The notes under the pieces were generated by a model. That model was not told the origin of the DNA. It saw only the letters and a program-made list of their open reading frames with translations, and searched no databases. 64,000 nt of DNA, taken from NCBI RefSeq assembly GCF_007923355.1, contig NZ_VOGO01000001.1:798930-862929 (forward strand), read 5' to 3'. A program made the position numbers and the translations under genes. Origin of the DNA: Falsiphaeobacter marinintestinus. GTDB lineage: Bacteria > Pseudomonadota > Alphaproteobacteria > Rhodobacterales > Rhodobacteraceae. Shown piece after piece: positions 1 through 9,210 of the stretch; position 1 is the stretch's first letter, and each line of letters begins with the position of its first letter.

Positions 1-121
1 CTCCCGCATAGAAATGTGCCTGTTTGCGCTAACGATTTGCCCTTTTTCGGGGCTTCCCGCACAGGTTCCTATGAGGTAAAGCGAACGGGACGCAAGGCCA
101 ACCCACCAAAGGACTGCCGCC

Positions 122-775
122 ATGAAATTCTTCGTAGACACCGCCGAGATCGATGCAATCGCCGAACTAAACGACCTTGGCATGGTTGACGGCGTAACCA
201 CCAACCCGTCATTGATCATGAAATCGGGCCGGGATATCCTGGAAGTCACCAAAGAGATCTGCGATCTCGTTGATGGTCCGGTTTCGGCCGAGGTTGTCGC
301 CACCGAAGCCGACGCCATGATCGCCGAAGGCCGCAAACTGGCCGAGATTGCAGAGAACATCGCGGTGAAAGTGCCGCTGACATGGGACGGCCTGAAAACC
401 TGCAAGGTGCTGTCCGGCGAAGGCCGTATGGTAAATGTCACCCTGTGCTTCTCGGCCAACCAAGCATTGATCGCCGCCAAAGCTGGCGCGACCTTCATCT
501 CGCCCTTTATCGGTCGGTTGGACGACATCAATATCGACGGCATGGATCTGATAGAAGACATCCGCGTGATTTATGACAACTACGGTTTTGACACGCAGAT
601 CCTCGCAGCCTCGATCCGCACGGTGAACCACGTCACCGAATGCGCCCGTCTTGGTGCCGATGTGATGACCGCCCCTCCGGGCGTCATCAAATCTCTGGCG
701 TCGCACCCCCTGACTGACAAAGGCCTGGCCGCCTTCCTGTCCGACTGGGCCAAGACTGGTCAGAAAATCCTGTAA
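122..775 (+). CDS. tal: Transaldolase (TalC/FSA-like small subfamily)
   Basis: A 217-residue protein of the short transaldolase / fructose-6-phosphate aldolase family, a TIM barrel acting in the non-oxidative pentose phosphate pathway in the cytosol. The Schiff-base lysine is K83 in AVKVPLT, and the amino-terminal FVDTAEI and TTNPS motifs are intact. As I recall the family, true fructose-6-phosphate aldolases have Gln at the position of E57 here (SAEVVA) and Tyr at the position of F129 (SPFIGR). Glu plus Phe points to transaldolase activity. Automatic pipelines would probably call it fsa. The ATG is preceded by AAAGGAC about 5 bases upstream. A short GC hairpin follows at 782-797. Confidence 0.9.
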   Translation: MKFFVDTAEIDAIAELNDLGMVDGVTTNPSLIMKSGRDILEVTKEICDLVDGPVSAEVVATEADAMIAEGRKLAEIAENIAVKVPLTWDGLKTCKVLSGEGRMVNVTLCFSANQALIAAKAGATFISPFIGRLDDINIDGMDLIEDIRVIYDNYGFDTQILAASIRTVNHVTECARLGADVMTAPPGVIKSLASHPLTDKGLAAFLSDWAKTGQKIL

Positions 776-1111
776 CGCAAAGGGGCTCCCGCGCCCCGAT
801 CCGCCCAGGCTTTGCCAGACCGGACCAGGGGCTTGAGCCCGGCAGCGCGCCGAACGGCGCGCTGCGGTCGGCGCTCGATAAAGATGTTTCTCGTTTGCCG
901 CGCCCTTATCAACTATGTACATCCGCCCTGCACGCACCGCGTGCAGGGCCCGGCCCAACAGGCGTAGCCCGATCTCTGATCGGAGCCCGGCTGGCGGGAG
1001 CCCCTCGCCACCTGCACAACCGAGGGAAGAAAACTGCTCAACCCGGTATTTTGGGGGCAGAAATTGCCGTTTTACATGTTATAAAGCAGCCACAAAAGAA
1101 CAGAGGCCTCA
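776..1111. repeat. Hairpin-rich intergenic region (no gene)
   Basis: This 336-base gap between the transaldolase and the DUF484 gene has no convincing reading frame. It holds a row of inverted repeats. There is a 5-bp stem at 782-786/793-797. A perfect 10-bp stem at 842-851/856-865 has a GAAC loop. A perfect 11-bp stem at 925-935/939-949 has a 3-base loop, and a 6-bp stem lies at 969-974/978-983. None has a clear T-tract, so simple termination is not an obvious explanation. They could be repetitive extragenic palindromes or a structured RNA. Confidence 0.55.
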
Positions 1112-1819
1112 ATGAGCAGCAGCCCAAAACTCGACGCCACGATGCGTCAGGCGATTATTGAAACACCGGATGTGATCCTGGATGACCAGGCGCTGATGCG
1201 GTCGCTGATCGCCGCGAACGAACGCGCCATGGGCGGCAATATCGTCGATTTGCGCGGTATCGCCATGGAGCGGCTCGAGGCCCGGCTTGACCGGCTGGAA
1301 GACACGCACCGTTCGGTGATCGCCGCCGCGTATGAAAACCTGTCCGGCACCAATCTGGTACATCGCGCCATCCTGCGCATGATGGACCCAATGGAGTTTG
1401 AGATCTTTTTGCGCGATCTTGGCGGTGAAGTGGCCGAGATTCTGCGCGTGGACGCCGTCACTCTTGTCCTTGAATCCGTTCAGAACGAAGGCGACCCTGC
1501 GGTTGCCCGTCTTGATGGTGTTCTGACCGTGGCTGAGCCCGGCTTTATCGACACCTATTTGACCGGAGGTCGCGGTGGTGAACCGCGCCAGGTCACACTG
1601 CGCCAGATCCAGACCGGTTCCCCGCGTATTTACGGACAAGCCGCTGGCTGGGTCCGGTCCGAAGCCTGCCTGAGGCTTGATTTCGGCAATGGCCGCCTTC
1701 CGGGCCTGCTGGTTCTGGGCGCCGAAGATCCGCACCAGTTCACACCGCAACACGGCACGGATCTCTTGTCTTTCTTTGCTGGCGTATTCGAACGCTCGAT
1801 GCGCCACTGGCTGTCTTGA
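1112..1819 (+). CDS. DUF484 family protein
   Basis: A 235-residue cytosolic protein of the DUF484 family, which has a predicted GAF-like fold and no established biochemical role. The amino-terminal half (about residues 35-90) is helical, with many Arg/Glu residues that could form a coiled coil. The carboxy-terminal part is the GAF-like domain. Its stop overlaps the TTG start of xerC by 3 bases, so the two are translationally coupled. The DUF484-xerC pairing is widely conserved in proteobacteria and is the best support for this call. The ATG at 1112 follows AGAGGC. Confidence 0.85.
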   Translation: MSSSPKLDATMRQAIIETPDVILDDQALMRSLIAANERAMGGNIVDLRGIAMERLEARLDRLEDTHRSVIAAAYENLSGTNLVHRAILRMMDPMEFEIFLRDLGGEVAEILRVDAVTLVLESVQNEGDPAVARLDGVLTVAEPGFIDTYLTGGRGGEPRQVTLRQIQTGSPRIYGQAAGWVRSEACLRLDFGNGRLPGLLVLGAEDPHQFTPQHGTDLLSFFAGVFERSMRHWLS

Positions 1820-2736
1820 GCCTGGTCTCACCGGCCTGTCGCGATGCGCTCCAGACCTGGCTGGAGGGCCAGAAGGCGCTGTCTGATGCCTCTCAGAACA
1901 CGATCATCGCCTATCGGGGCGACGTGGGTGAGTTTCTGAGTTTCATGACGCTGCACCACGGCCAGCCCCAAGGCCTTGGTGCGTTGCAAAAGATCTCGGT
2001 CAGCGACATGCGCGCGTGGATGGCGCAGCTGCGCGGCGAAGGGCTAAGTTCCCGATCCCTGGCCCGCAAGTTATCGGCTGTGAAAAGCTTCTACCGCTGG
2101 CTGGCCGAACGCGAAGGCTTTGAACCCACCGCCGTATTGTCGACCCGCGCGCCGAAGTTCCGCAACAAGCTACCCCGCCCATTGGCCCAGGATGCGGCCC
2201 GCGCCATGATCGACACGGTTGAACTGCAATCCGAAACCCCCTGGGTCGCTGTGCGCGACATGGCCGTCGTGACCTTGCTTTATGGCTGTGGATTGCGCAT
2301 TTCCGAAGCCTTGGGCCTCAAGGGATCTGACGCCCCGCTTCCGAAAGTCCTGCGCATCATCGGCAAAGGCAACAAAGAACGCGTCGTACCGGTGCTGGAT
2401 GCGGCCCGCGAAAGCGTCGACGCGTATCTGAAGCTCTGCCCGCATCCGCTGGAGGCCGACGGACCGTTGTTTCGCGGTGTCCGCGGTGGTGCCTTGAACG
2501 CCCGCCTGATCCAGGGCGCAATGCAACGGGCGCGGATGCAGCTGGGGCTGCCCGCCACCGCAACCCCGCACGCGATGCGTCATAGCTTCGCAACCCATTT
2601 GCTGGAAGCAGGCGGCGACTTGCGTGCCATTCAAGAGCTTTTGGGTCACAGCTCCCTCTCCACCACACAGGCCTATACGGCGGTCGATACCGCCCGCCTG
2701 ATGGAGGTCTACAACAACGCCCACCCAAAGGCCTGA
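1816..2736 (+). CDS. xerC: Tyrosine recombinase XerC
   Basis: A 306-residue site-specific tyrosine recombinase that, with XerD, resolves chromosome dimers at dif during division. The amino-terminal SAM-like core-binding domain covers about residues 8-100 and the catalytic domain about 120-300. The full catalytic set is visible: R161 (GLRISEA), K184 (GKGNKER), H252 and R255 (HAMRH), H278 (LGHSS) and the nucleophile Y287. Translation starts at TTG 1816, overlapping the DUF484 stop. The intact housekeeping context and length argue against a phage or integron integrase. Confidence 0.93.
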   Translation: MSLVSPACRDALQTWLEGQKALSDASQNTIIAYRGDVGEFLSFMTLHHGQPQGLGALQKISVSDMRAWMAQLRGEGLSSRSLARKLSAVKSFYRWLAEREGFEPTAVLSTRAPKFRNKLPRPLAQDAARAMIDTVELQSETPWVAVRDMAVVTLLYGCGLRISEALGLKGSDAPLPKVLRIIGKGNKERVVPVLDAARESVDAYLKLCPHPLEADGPLFRGVRGGALNARLIQGAMQRARMQLGLPATATPHAMRHSFATHLLEAGGDLRAIQELLGHSSLSTTQAYTAVDTARLMEVYNNAHPKA

Positions 2737-2780
2737 GCATTGGTTATTCCGGTCAAGACGGGTTTGCCATTGGGTGGGAT

Positions 2781-3494
2781 ATGCGGCATGACATGCCTAT
2801 GACACCTCAGATCCGCGCGCTCTCAGTCCACCTGTTCACCGCGACCGGTGCCGTCTTCGCCATGCTGGCGATGCTGGCCGCCGCCGATGCGAACTGGAGC
2901 CTCATGTTCCTGTGGCTGGTCGTGGCCTTTATCGTCGATGGCATTGATGGCCCGCTGGCGCGCCGATACCACGTCAAACGGTATGCCGCCGAATTCGATG
3001 GTGTCCTGCTGGACATGATCATCGACTACATCACTTATGTCTTTATCCCGGCCTTTGCGTTGTTCAAATCCGGATTGATGGATGGCTGGACCGGTTGGGC
3101 GGCCATCATCGTGATCACTTTTGCAAGTGCGATGTATTTTGCCGACACGCGGATGAAAACAAAGGACAATTCCTTTTCAGGATTCCCCGGATGTTGGAAC
3201 ATGCTGGTCATCGTGATCTTTGCGCTTGAACCCAGTTTCTGGGTTTCTCTGACATTGGTCACGGCGCTGGCCATTGCCATGTTCCTGCCGTTGAAATTCG
3301 TTCACCCGGTACGGACAAAACGCTGGCGCTCGGTCACATTGCCGATGGCGCTGGCCTGGACGTTTTTTGCAGGCTGGGCAGCTTGGGTGGACTTCCATCC
3401 GGAAAGCTGGGCCCATTGGGGGCTGGTCGTGACCAGCATCTATCTGGTGTTTGCCGGGATCGCCCAGCAGGTGATCCCGGAACGCAAAGCCTGA
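2781..3494 (+). CDS. pcs: Phosphatidylcholine synthase
   Basis: A 237-residue integral membrane CDP-alcohol phosphotransferase that condenses choline with CDP-diacylglycerol to give phosphatidylcholine, the one-step route of alphaproteobacteria. The signature DG-x2-AR-x12-G-x3-D-x3-D is present, beginning at DGPLARR, with the final aspartates in LLDMIID. The x12 spacing is the form seen in Pcs rather than in other CDP-alcohol transferases. About eight hydrophobic segments cover the chain. The start is uncertain: ATGs at 2781, 2793 and 2799 are all in frame and the only Shine-Dalgarno-like run (GGGTGGG) lies very close to the first. Confidence 0.92.
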   Translation: MRHDMPMTPQIRALSVHLFTATGAVFAMLAMLAAADANWSLMFLWLVVAFIVDGIDGPLARRYHVKRYAAEFDGVLLDMIIDYITYVFIPAFALFKSGLMDGWTGWAAIIVITFASAMYFADTRMKTKDNSFSGFPGCWNMLVIVIFALEPSFWVSLTLVTALAIAMFLPLKFVHPVRTKRWRSVTLPMALAWTFFAGWAAWVDFHPESWAHWGLVVTSIYLVFAGIAQQVIPERKA

Positions 3495-3497
3495 CGC

Positions 3498-3962
3498 CTA
3501 AAGAACGTCCTGAATGTCGTATTCCTTACCGTTGAAGTCAAAGACATCGCCGGCCTTCAAACCCGTCATCGCCTTATAGATCGGGCTTCCGGTCGAGATC
3601 CCCATGTAAGTCACCCCATCGACGTCAAAGCGGGTTGTCGAGACGGCAATGATGAAACTGCGGTCCTGAAACACCACCATGGCGCCGGGACGTACGGTAT
3701 CTGTCAGCGAAAAATCGAGGTTTTCGATCACGTCAATCTTGGCGTGATGGGCTTGCACCGGGTGGTCGAATGCGGCGGCCAGATCGGCATTCTCGCGGGC
3801 ACCGACCATATCGTCCTTGTCATGGACCTCACGGTCGTCCAGGCGAGATTCCTTCAGGAACGCCTCATAATGGGCCTGCGCGGCGGCCAGTTCGGCCTCT
3901 TCCAGCGACAGCATCTTGTCATGTACGGCTTTTTTCAGGGCGGCGCGGTCCTGCGTGCTCAT
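3498..3962 (-). CDS. GreA/GreB-type C-terminal domain protein
   Basis: About 154 residues. The amino-terminal part is helical and charged (about residues 1-60). The carboxy-terminal part resembles the FKBP-like domain of the GreA/GreB elongation factors, with GMSTGSP-like spacing in MGISTGSPIYKAMTGLKAGDVF. Gre factors rescue backtracked RNA polymerase through acidic residues at the tip of an amino-terminal coiled coil. An acidic DDREVHDKDD run is present here, but the coiled coil looks shorter than in GreA, so this may be a Gre-fold interactor such as Rnk rather than a true cleavage factor. The ATG at 3962 has AAGGAC upstream and is preferred over the longer frame to 4022. Confidence 0.7.
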   Translation of the reverse strand: MSTQDRAALKKAVHDKMLSLEEAELAAAQAHYEAFLKESRLDDREVHDKDDMVGARENADLAAAFDHPVQAHHAKIDVIENLDFSLTDTVRPGAMVVFQDRSFIIAVSTTRFDVDGVTYMGISTGSPIYKAMTGLKAGDVFDFNGKEYDIQDVL

Positions 3963-4046
3963 CTGGTCTCGTCCTTGTTCTTTCAGGTTCCATAGGGTTA
4001 TCCGCCGCGCCCCGGATTGCAATCGGTTTTCCCTAACGGCGGCCCG

Positions 4047-4502
4047 TCAGATCAGAAAACCCCCAGCGCCTTCATGACGTAGCAGAGCAACCTTGGTTTC
4101 AACGCCCCCCGCGCCAGAGAACCCGGTCAGCCCTTTGGCCCCCATCACGCGGTGGCAGGGAATGATCACTGGCACAGGATTGCCGCCACAGGCCTGACCT
4201 ACCGCCTGCGCCGGATGCCCCAGCTCTTTCGCGATCTCACCATAGGTGCGCGTGTACCCGAACGGAATGGCCTGCATGACTTCGCAAACCGCTTGCTGAA
4301 ACGGCGAGCCTTTGATCCGGATCGGAAGATCGAATTGCTCAAGCTGGCCGGCGTCATAGGCCCTCATCTGATCCGCTGCCTCTTGCAAAAGCGGCGTCAC
4401 CGCGCCGTCAGGTCGATTGCCCCAATCCACCCGGACGATGGCCCCTTCTTCGTCCGAAATCGCCAAATCTCCGAACTGCGTATGTACTATTACTGTCGCC
4501 AT
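4047..4502 (-). CDS. ogt: Methylated-DNA-[protein]-cysteine S-methyltransferase
   Basis: A 151-residue suicide DNA repair protein that takes O6-alkyl groups from guanine onto an active-site cysteine. The acceptor is C116 in the family motif PCHRV. The helix-turn-helix segment GSPFQQAV to GEIAKELG (about 65-95) and the arginine-finger region ahead of it are typical. The length matches Ogt rather than the fused Ada protein, so no Ada-type transcriptional domain is present. It is divergent from the fasciclin-RTX gene, with about 270 bases between them in which I see no other gene. Confidence 0.92.
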   Translation of the reverse strand: MATVIVHTQFGDLAISDEEGAIVRVDWGNRPDGAVTPLLQEAADQMRAYDAGQLEQFDLPIRIKGSPFQQAVCEVMQAIPFGYTRTYGEIAKELGHPAQAVGQACGGNPVPVIIPCHRVMGAKGLTGFSGAGGVETKVALLRHEGAGGFLI

Positions 4503-4775
4503 GCAGGCATGCTGACGCGACCAGCCAGATCACGCAACCCGGTTCTTGCCGTTTTGTTTTTTCCGCAAGCGCCCGGACCCCGGGAAGGCGTCGATATCCT
4601 GGCCGTCCACCTGCCGCTAACGCGCATATAACGAAAAGTCGCGTTTTTGTGACACGGGGTTTGGTGATCTCAAACCGACCCGGCCCCGTAACCATCATAC
4701 TTTGACACACGCGCCACGGGTCCAACGCCTTAGTGCCAATCGTCATTTGGCCAATACGATGAGGAGGAAATTGGC

Positions 4776-5933
4776 ATGGAAAGCATTACCGGAACAGTTC
4801 TGAGTATAAGTGGTGCAAGCGGTTATGACAGCAACGGCGGAGATTTCGACATCCTGCGCGACTTGCTGATCACAGCGGACGCGATTGCAGAAACACCGTT
4901 TGCGGGCATTGGTCTGGTTGCGGCGCTGGATACAGTGCCGGACCTGACGGTATTCGCCCCGGCGGACAGCGCATTTATGGGGCTTGCAACGACGGTTGCC
5001 TCGGTCACTGGCAACATCGCCCCTTCCAGTGAAGCCGCAATCGTCCGGTTTCTGGCCGACACGCTGACACTTCTGGGTCAGGGCGACGCGTCGCAACTTT
5101 TGACGGACATCCTCACCTATCACGTCACCCCCGGCGTCTTCGAACTGGATGACGTTGTGATGCTGGGCGACGGTGCCGCAGTTCCGACGCTGCTGGGCGT
5201 CGATCTGGTCACCGACTTCGACACCATGCCAGCCAGCCTGATCGATGGTGACGGCGGATTGCCCAACCCGGGCATCATTGCCACGGATATCGGAGCAACC
5301 AACGGCGTGATCCACGTTCTGGACGGCGTTCTGTTGCCTGTTGCAGTCTCGTCGATCCTCACCGCCCCGGACACTGATTTCGTTATCGGAGCAAACAGCG
5401 CCGAGTCGATCAAGACCAAAGACGGCAATGACTTCATCAATGGCAAAGGCGGCAATGACGAAATCAAGGCCGGATACGGTGATGACGTCGCAATTGGCGG
5501 CGCTGGAAACGATTACATCGTAGGTGGGGCCGGAGCAGACGTTCTGATCGGCGGCGTAGGCCGCGACGATATCTTTGGCGGTCAGGACAATGACATGATC
5601 CAGGGCGGCGCTGGCAACGACCAGCTTTATGACAACACCGGTGACGACATTGTTGAAGGCGGCACAGGCAATGACCTGATCGTATCCGGCGGCGGCAACG
5701 ATGTGTTTGTGTTCAACTCGGGTGACGGTAACGACCGCGTTGTGGGCTTCCGTGACGGCCACGACATGATCGACCTGTCAGGTTACGCTGGAATCGACAG
5801 CTTTGCTGACATTGCGGGTGACATCACATCGTCCGGTCTGCGCACGATGATTGATCTGGACGACGGCGACAGCATTATGCTTCTGGGCATCAACGGCAGC
5901 CAGCTGGACGCGTCCGACTTCATCTTCGCCTGA
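4776..5933 (+). CDS. Fasciclin-domain / RTX calcium-binding repeat fusion protein
   Basis: A 385-residue acidic, probably secreted protein. A fasciclin (FAS1) domain spans about residues 25-190, with the H1-like motif LTVFAPADSAF (57-67) and the H2-like NGVIHVLDGVLLP (176-188). It is followed by six or more GGxGxDxUx nonapeptide RTX repeats (about 215-310) and a carboxy-terminal cap ending in DFIFA. RTX repeats bind calcium and usually mark type I secretion, and FAS1 domains mediate adhesion. There is no signal peptide, as expected for type I export. No secretion genes are nearby. The start has a strong GAGGAGG Shine-Dalgarno. The FAS1 plus RTX combination suggests an adhesin or biofilm protein (inference). 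Confidence 0.85.
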   Translation: MESITGTVLSISGASGYDSNGGDFDILRDLLITADAIAETPFAGIGLVAALDTVPDLTVFAPADSAFMGLATTVASVTGNIAPSSEAAIVRFLADTLTLLGQGDASQLLTDILTYHVTPGVFELDDVVMLGDGAAVPTLLGVDLVTDFDTMPASLIDGDGGLPNPGIIATDIGATNGVIHVLDGVLLPVAVSSILTAPDTDFVIGANSAESIKTKDGNDFINGKGGNDEIKAGYGDDVAIGGAGNDYIVGGAGADVLIGGVGRDDIFGGQDNDMIQGGAGNDQLYDNTGDDIVEGGTGNDLIVSGGGNDVFVFNSGDGNDRVVGFRDGHDMIDLSGYAGIDSFADIAGDITSSGLRTMIDLDDGDSIMLLGINGSQLDASDFIFA

Positions 5934-5951
5934 TAGAAAACCATGAAACAG

Positions 5952-5983
5952 AAAACGCGCGGCCCTTTCGGGTCGCGCGTTTT
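5952..5983. terminator. Bidirectional terminator between fasciclin-RTX gene and ileS
   Basis: A 14-base arm (5952-5965, AAAACGCGCGGCCC) pairs with 5970-5983 through a TTTC loop, with one G-U wobble. T-runs follow on the plus strand and A-runs precede, so it can end transcription of both convergent genes. Confidence 0.85.
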
Positions 5984-6009
5984 GGTTTTGGCTAAACAGG
6001 ACAGACGGG

Positions 6010-8919
6010 TTATGCCAACGCCTCGTCACAGCGTCCGCAGACACCCGGATGAGAATGACGTCCGACATCCGGCAGGATCTTCCAACACCGCTGGCACTTT
6101 TCGCCCTCGGCGCGTTCAAACACCACGCCGACCCCCTCGATTTCGGGCAAACGAAAGGCTTCGGCAGGCGCCGGGTCACCGGTCAGGCGCAAGCCCGACG
6201 TGATGCACATATCGTCCATGTCGAGGGTACGCAGCAACGCCAAAACCTCGGCATCTTCGACATGCACCACAGGGGCCGCTTCCAGACTGGATCCGATCAC
6301 TTTGTCGGTACGCTGGATTTCCAGTGCCGCCGTCACCACCCGCCGCACACGGCGCACGCGGGCCACGGTCTCCATCAGATCAGCATCCAGCCACGTGGCA
6401 GGCGTATCGGGGAAGTCGACCAAATGGACCGAGTTTTCGTCCCCCGGATACCGCTCCAACCAGACTTCCTCCATGGTAAAGACCAAGATCGGGGCAAGCC
6501 ACGTAGTCAGACGATGGAACAGGATGTCCAGCACCGTCCGCGCACTTTTGCGGCGCAAAGTATCGCCATCACAGTACAGAACGTCCTTGCGGATATCGAA
6601 ATAGAAGGCTGACAGATCGACGGTGGCAAAGTTGAACACCGCACTGAACACGCCCTGAAAATCGAAGGTTGCATAGCCGTCGCGCACGACTTCATCCAGT
6701 TCGGCCACGCGACCCAGCACCCAACGCTCCAATGGCGGCATTTCTTCGGGCGCAACCACGTCGGCCTCGCTGAAATCATTCAGCGACCCCAGCATGAACC
6801 GCATCGTATTGCGCAGGCGGCGATAGCTGTCGGCAACCCCTTTCAGGATCTCCGGTCCGATCCGCTGGTCGGCCATGTAATCGGTCTGGGCCACCCAAAG
6901 ACGCAGAATATCAGCCCCGTACTGCTTGATAACCGCCTCCGGCACGATGGTGTTGCCAAGCGATTTGGACATCTTGTTGCCCTTCTCGTCCAGCGTGAAA
7001 CCATGTGTCACCACATTGCGATAGGGCGCGCGGCCCAAGGTTCCGCAAGCCTGCAGCATCGATGAATGGAACCACCCGCGGTGCTGATCGGTGCCCTCCA
7101 TATAGACATCGGCAATACCGTCCGCAGTGCCGTCTTCCCGGTCACGCAGCACAAAGGCGTGGGTCGATCCGGAGTCAAACCACACGTCCAGCACGTCAAA
7201 CACCTGCTCCCAGTCGTCTGCGTTGTAATCACTGCCAAGGAACCGCGCTTTCGCACCCTCCTCGTACCAACAATCCGCGCCTTCAGCCTCGAATGCCTCG
7301 GCAATACGCGCATTGACGGCGTCGTCGCGCAGCAAGAACGCAGGATCGGTCGGCAACAGACCCTTGCGGGTGAAGCACGTCAAAGGCACACCCCACGCCC
7401 GCTGGCGCGACAACACCCAGTCAGGCCGGGTTTCGATCATCGAATACAGACGATTGCGCCCTGTCTGCGGCGTGAACTTGACCAGTTGGTCGATCGAGGT
7501 CAAAGCCCGCTCGCGGATCGTATCACCATAGGTGCCTTGTCCGTCCGCGATATTGCGGTCGATGGCGGCAAACCATTGCGGCGTATTACGATAGATCACC
7601 GGCGCCTTTGAGCGCCACGAATGCGGGTAAGAATGCTTGATCTTGCCACGCGCCAGCAGCCCGCCAACTTCGATCAGTTTGTCGATGACCGCCTTGTTGG
7701 CATTGCCTTCGCCACCCTTACGGTTGAGGATATAGGTGCCGCCAAAGAACGGCAGATCCGCGCGGAACCCACCGTCATCCATGACATTATAGGTGATCAC
7801 CTGCTCCAGCATGCCCAGATCACGGTAGAGTTCAAATTCCTCCATCCCGTGTGATGGGGCACAGTGGACAAACCCGGTGCCTTCGGTATCGGTGACAAAG
7901 TCAGCCGCACGGAAATCGCGGATATCATCCCATTCGCCATTGCCGCCTTCGGCCCCGGCCAGCGGGTGGGTCAGCTGGATCTTGGCCAGATCGTCCTGAC
8001 TGACATCGCACAAACGACGATACATATCGTCATTTAGACGCGCGCGCCCCAAAACATCCGAAGCCAGATTATCAGCCAGAATATAACGCTCACCAATCCG
8101 GGCCCAGCATTCTTCGGGCCGACCTGTGATTTCATACAGCCCGTACGAGATCTCTTCGCCATACACGACCGCCTTGTTCGATGGCATGGTCCACGGCGTC
8201 GTGGTCCAGATCACGACATAAGCATCATCCAGTGTCGCGTCGCCGGTGTTTACGACCTTGAACTTCACCCAGACGGTAAAGCTCTCCTTGTCGTGATACT
8301 CGACCTCGGCTTCGGCCAACGCCGTCTGCTCGATGGGCGACCACATCACGGGTTTTGACCCCTGATACAGCGTGCCGTTCATCAGGAACTTCATGAATTC
8401 TTCGGCGATCACGCGCTCGGCGTGAAAATCCATGGTCAGATACGGATCTTCCCAATTGCCGGTGATACCCAGACGCTTGAATTCGTCGCGCTGGATATCG
8501 ACCCAGCCATCAGCGAACTTCCGGCATTCTTGACGGAAATCGATGATCGGCACATCGTCCTTGTTCTTGCCCTTCTTGCGGTACTGTTCCTCGATCTTCC
8601 ATTCGATGGGCAGACCGTGGCAATCCCAGCCGGGAACATAGCGTGCGTCATGCCCCATCATCTGGTGCGAGCGCACGATCATGTCCTTGATCGTCTTGTT
8701 CAGCGCATGACCGATATGCAGGTGCCCGTTGGCATAGGGCGGTCCGTCATGCAGCGTGAACGGCGTCCGGTCCTGTTTTTCCCGCAGGCGGTCATAGATG
8801 CCGATCTTTTCCCAACGCTCCAACCAGGCAGGTTCACGTTTCGGCAATCCGGCCCGCATCGGGAAGTCGGTCTTGGGCAGGTTCAGCGTGTCTTTGTATT
8901 CAGGCGTGTCGGCACACAT
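6010..8919 (-). CDS. ileS: Isoleucyl-tRNA synthetase
   Basis: A 969-residue class I aminoacyl-tRNA synthetase charging tRNA-Ile in the cytosol. The HIGH signature is at residues 68-71 (NGHLHIGH), the KMSKS loop is in GNKMSKSLGN, and the CP1 editing domain lies between them with GTGFVHCAPSHG. The end carries the bacterial zinc ribbon CQRCWK ... CGRCDE. The length is normal. The start ATG at 8919 is preceded by AAGGAC. It is a single gene ending at the shared terminator. No T-box leader is visible upstream, as expected for this group. Confidence 0.97.
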   Translation of the reverse strand: MCADTPEYKDTLNLPKTDFPMRAGLPKREPAWLERWEKIGIYDRLREKQDRTPFTLHDGPPYANGHLHIGHALNKTIKDMIVRSHQMMGHDARYVPGWDCHGLPIEWKIEEQYRKKGKNKDDVPIIDFRQECRKFADGWVDIQRDEFKRLGITGNWEDPYLTMDFHAERVIAEEFMKFLMNGTLYQGSKPVMWSPIEQTALAEAEVEYHDKESFTVWVKFKVVNTGDATLDDAYVVIWTTTPWTMPSNKAVVYGEEISYGLYEITGRPEECWARIGERYILADNLASDVLGRARLNDDMYRRLCDVSQDDLAKIQLTHPLAGAEGGNGEWDDIRDFRAADFVTDTEGTGFVHCAPSHGMEEFELYRDLGMLEQVITYNVMDDGGFRADLPFFGGTYILNRKGGEGNANKAVIDKLIEVGGLLARGKIKHSYPHSWRSKAPVIYRNTPQWFAAIDRNIADGQGTYGDTIRERALTSIDQLVKFTPQTGRNRLYSMIETRPDWVLSRQRAWGVPLTCFTRKGLLPTDPAFLLRDDAVNARIAEAFEAEGADCWYEEGAKARFLGSDYNADDWEQVFDVLDVWFDSGSTHAFVLRDREDGTADGIADVYMEGTDQHRGWFHSSMLQACGTLGRAPYRNVVTHGFTLDEKGNKMSKSLGNTIVPEAVIKQYGADILRLWVAQTDYMADQRIGPEILKGVADSYRRLRNTMRFMLGSLNDFSEADVVAPEEMPPLERWVLGRVAELDEVVRDGYATFDFQGVFSAVFNFATVDLSAFYFDIRKDVLYCDGDTLRRKSARTVLDILFHRLTTWLAPILVFTMEEVWLERYPGDENSVHLVDFPDTPATWLDADLMETVARVRRVRRVVTAALEIQRTDKVIGSSLEAAPVVHVEDAEVLALLRTLDMDDMCITSGLRLTGDPAPAEAFRLPEIEGVGVVFERAEGEKCQRCWKILPDVGRHSHPGVCGRCDEALA

Positions 8920-9210
8920 ATGTGGCGTCCTTCGAATGTCGTGTCGGGGAAAGGCTGCGGTCGGTGCGAGGGCTCAAACACCTTTGCCCGGCGTCTCATG
9001 TTTCAGAGCGCCGGGAGCGTAATTCGAATGATGATGAGGCACAGATGTCTCATGCGGCGCCTTATAGGCCCGGCTGGCCGCAGGGTAAAGCGGCAACGCC
9101 TCCCCAGTTGCAAGCAGATCAATTCGCTGTTCTTAATTCGCAACTTTTCAAAACCCGCTTAGCAATATTAAAAACAACACGAACTAAATCTTTGCGGGTA
9201 AAACGAAAAA

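Noticed and set aside
1816..2736. Tyrosine recombinase as a sign of a mobile element
   Set aside because: It is XerC by length, motifs and DUF484 partner. No att repeats or mobile cargo genes flank it.
4743..5762. 339-codon minus-strand frame with repeated valine-rich units
   Set aside because: Its repeats are the reverse reading of the RTX repeats in the fasciclin-RTX gene.
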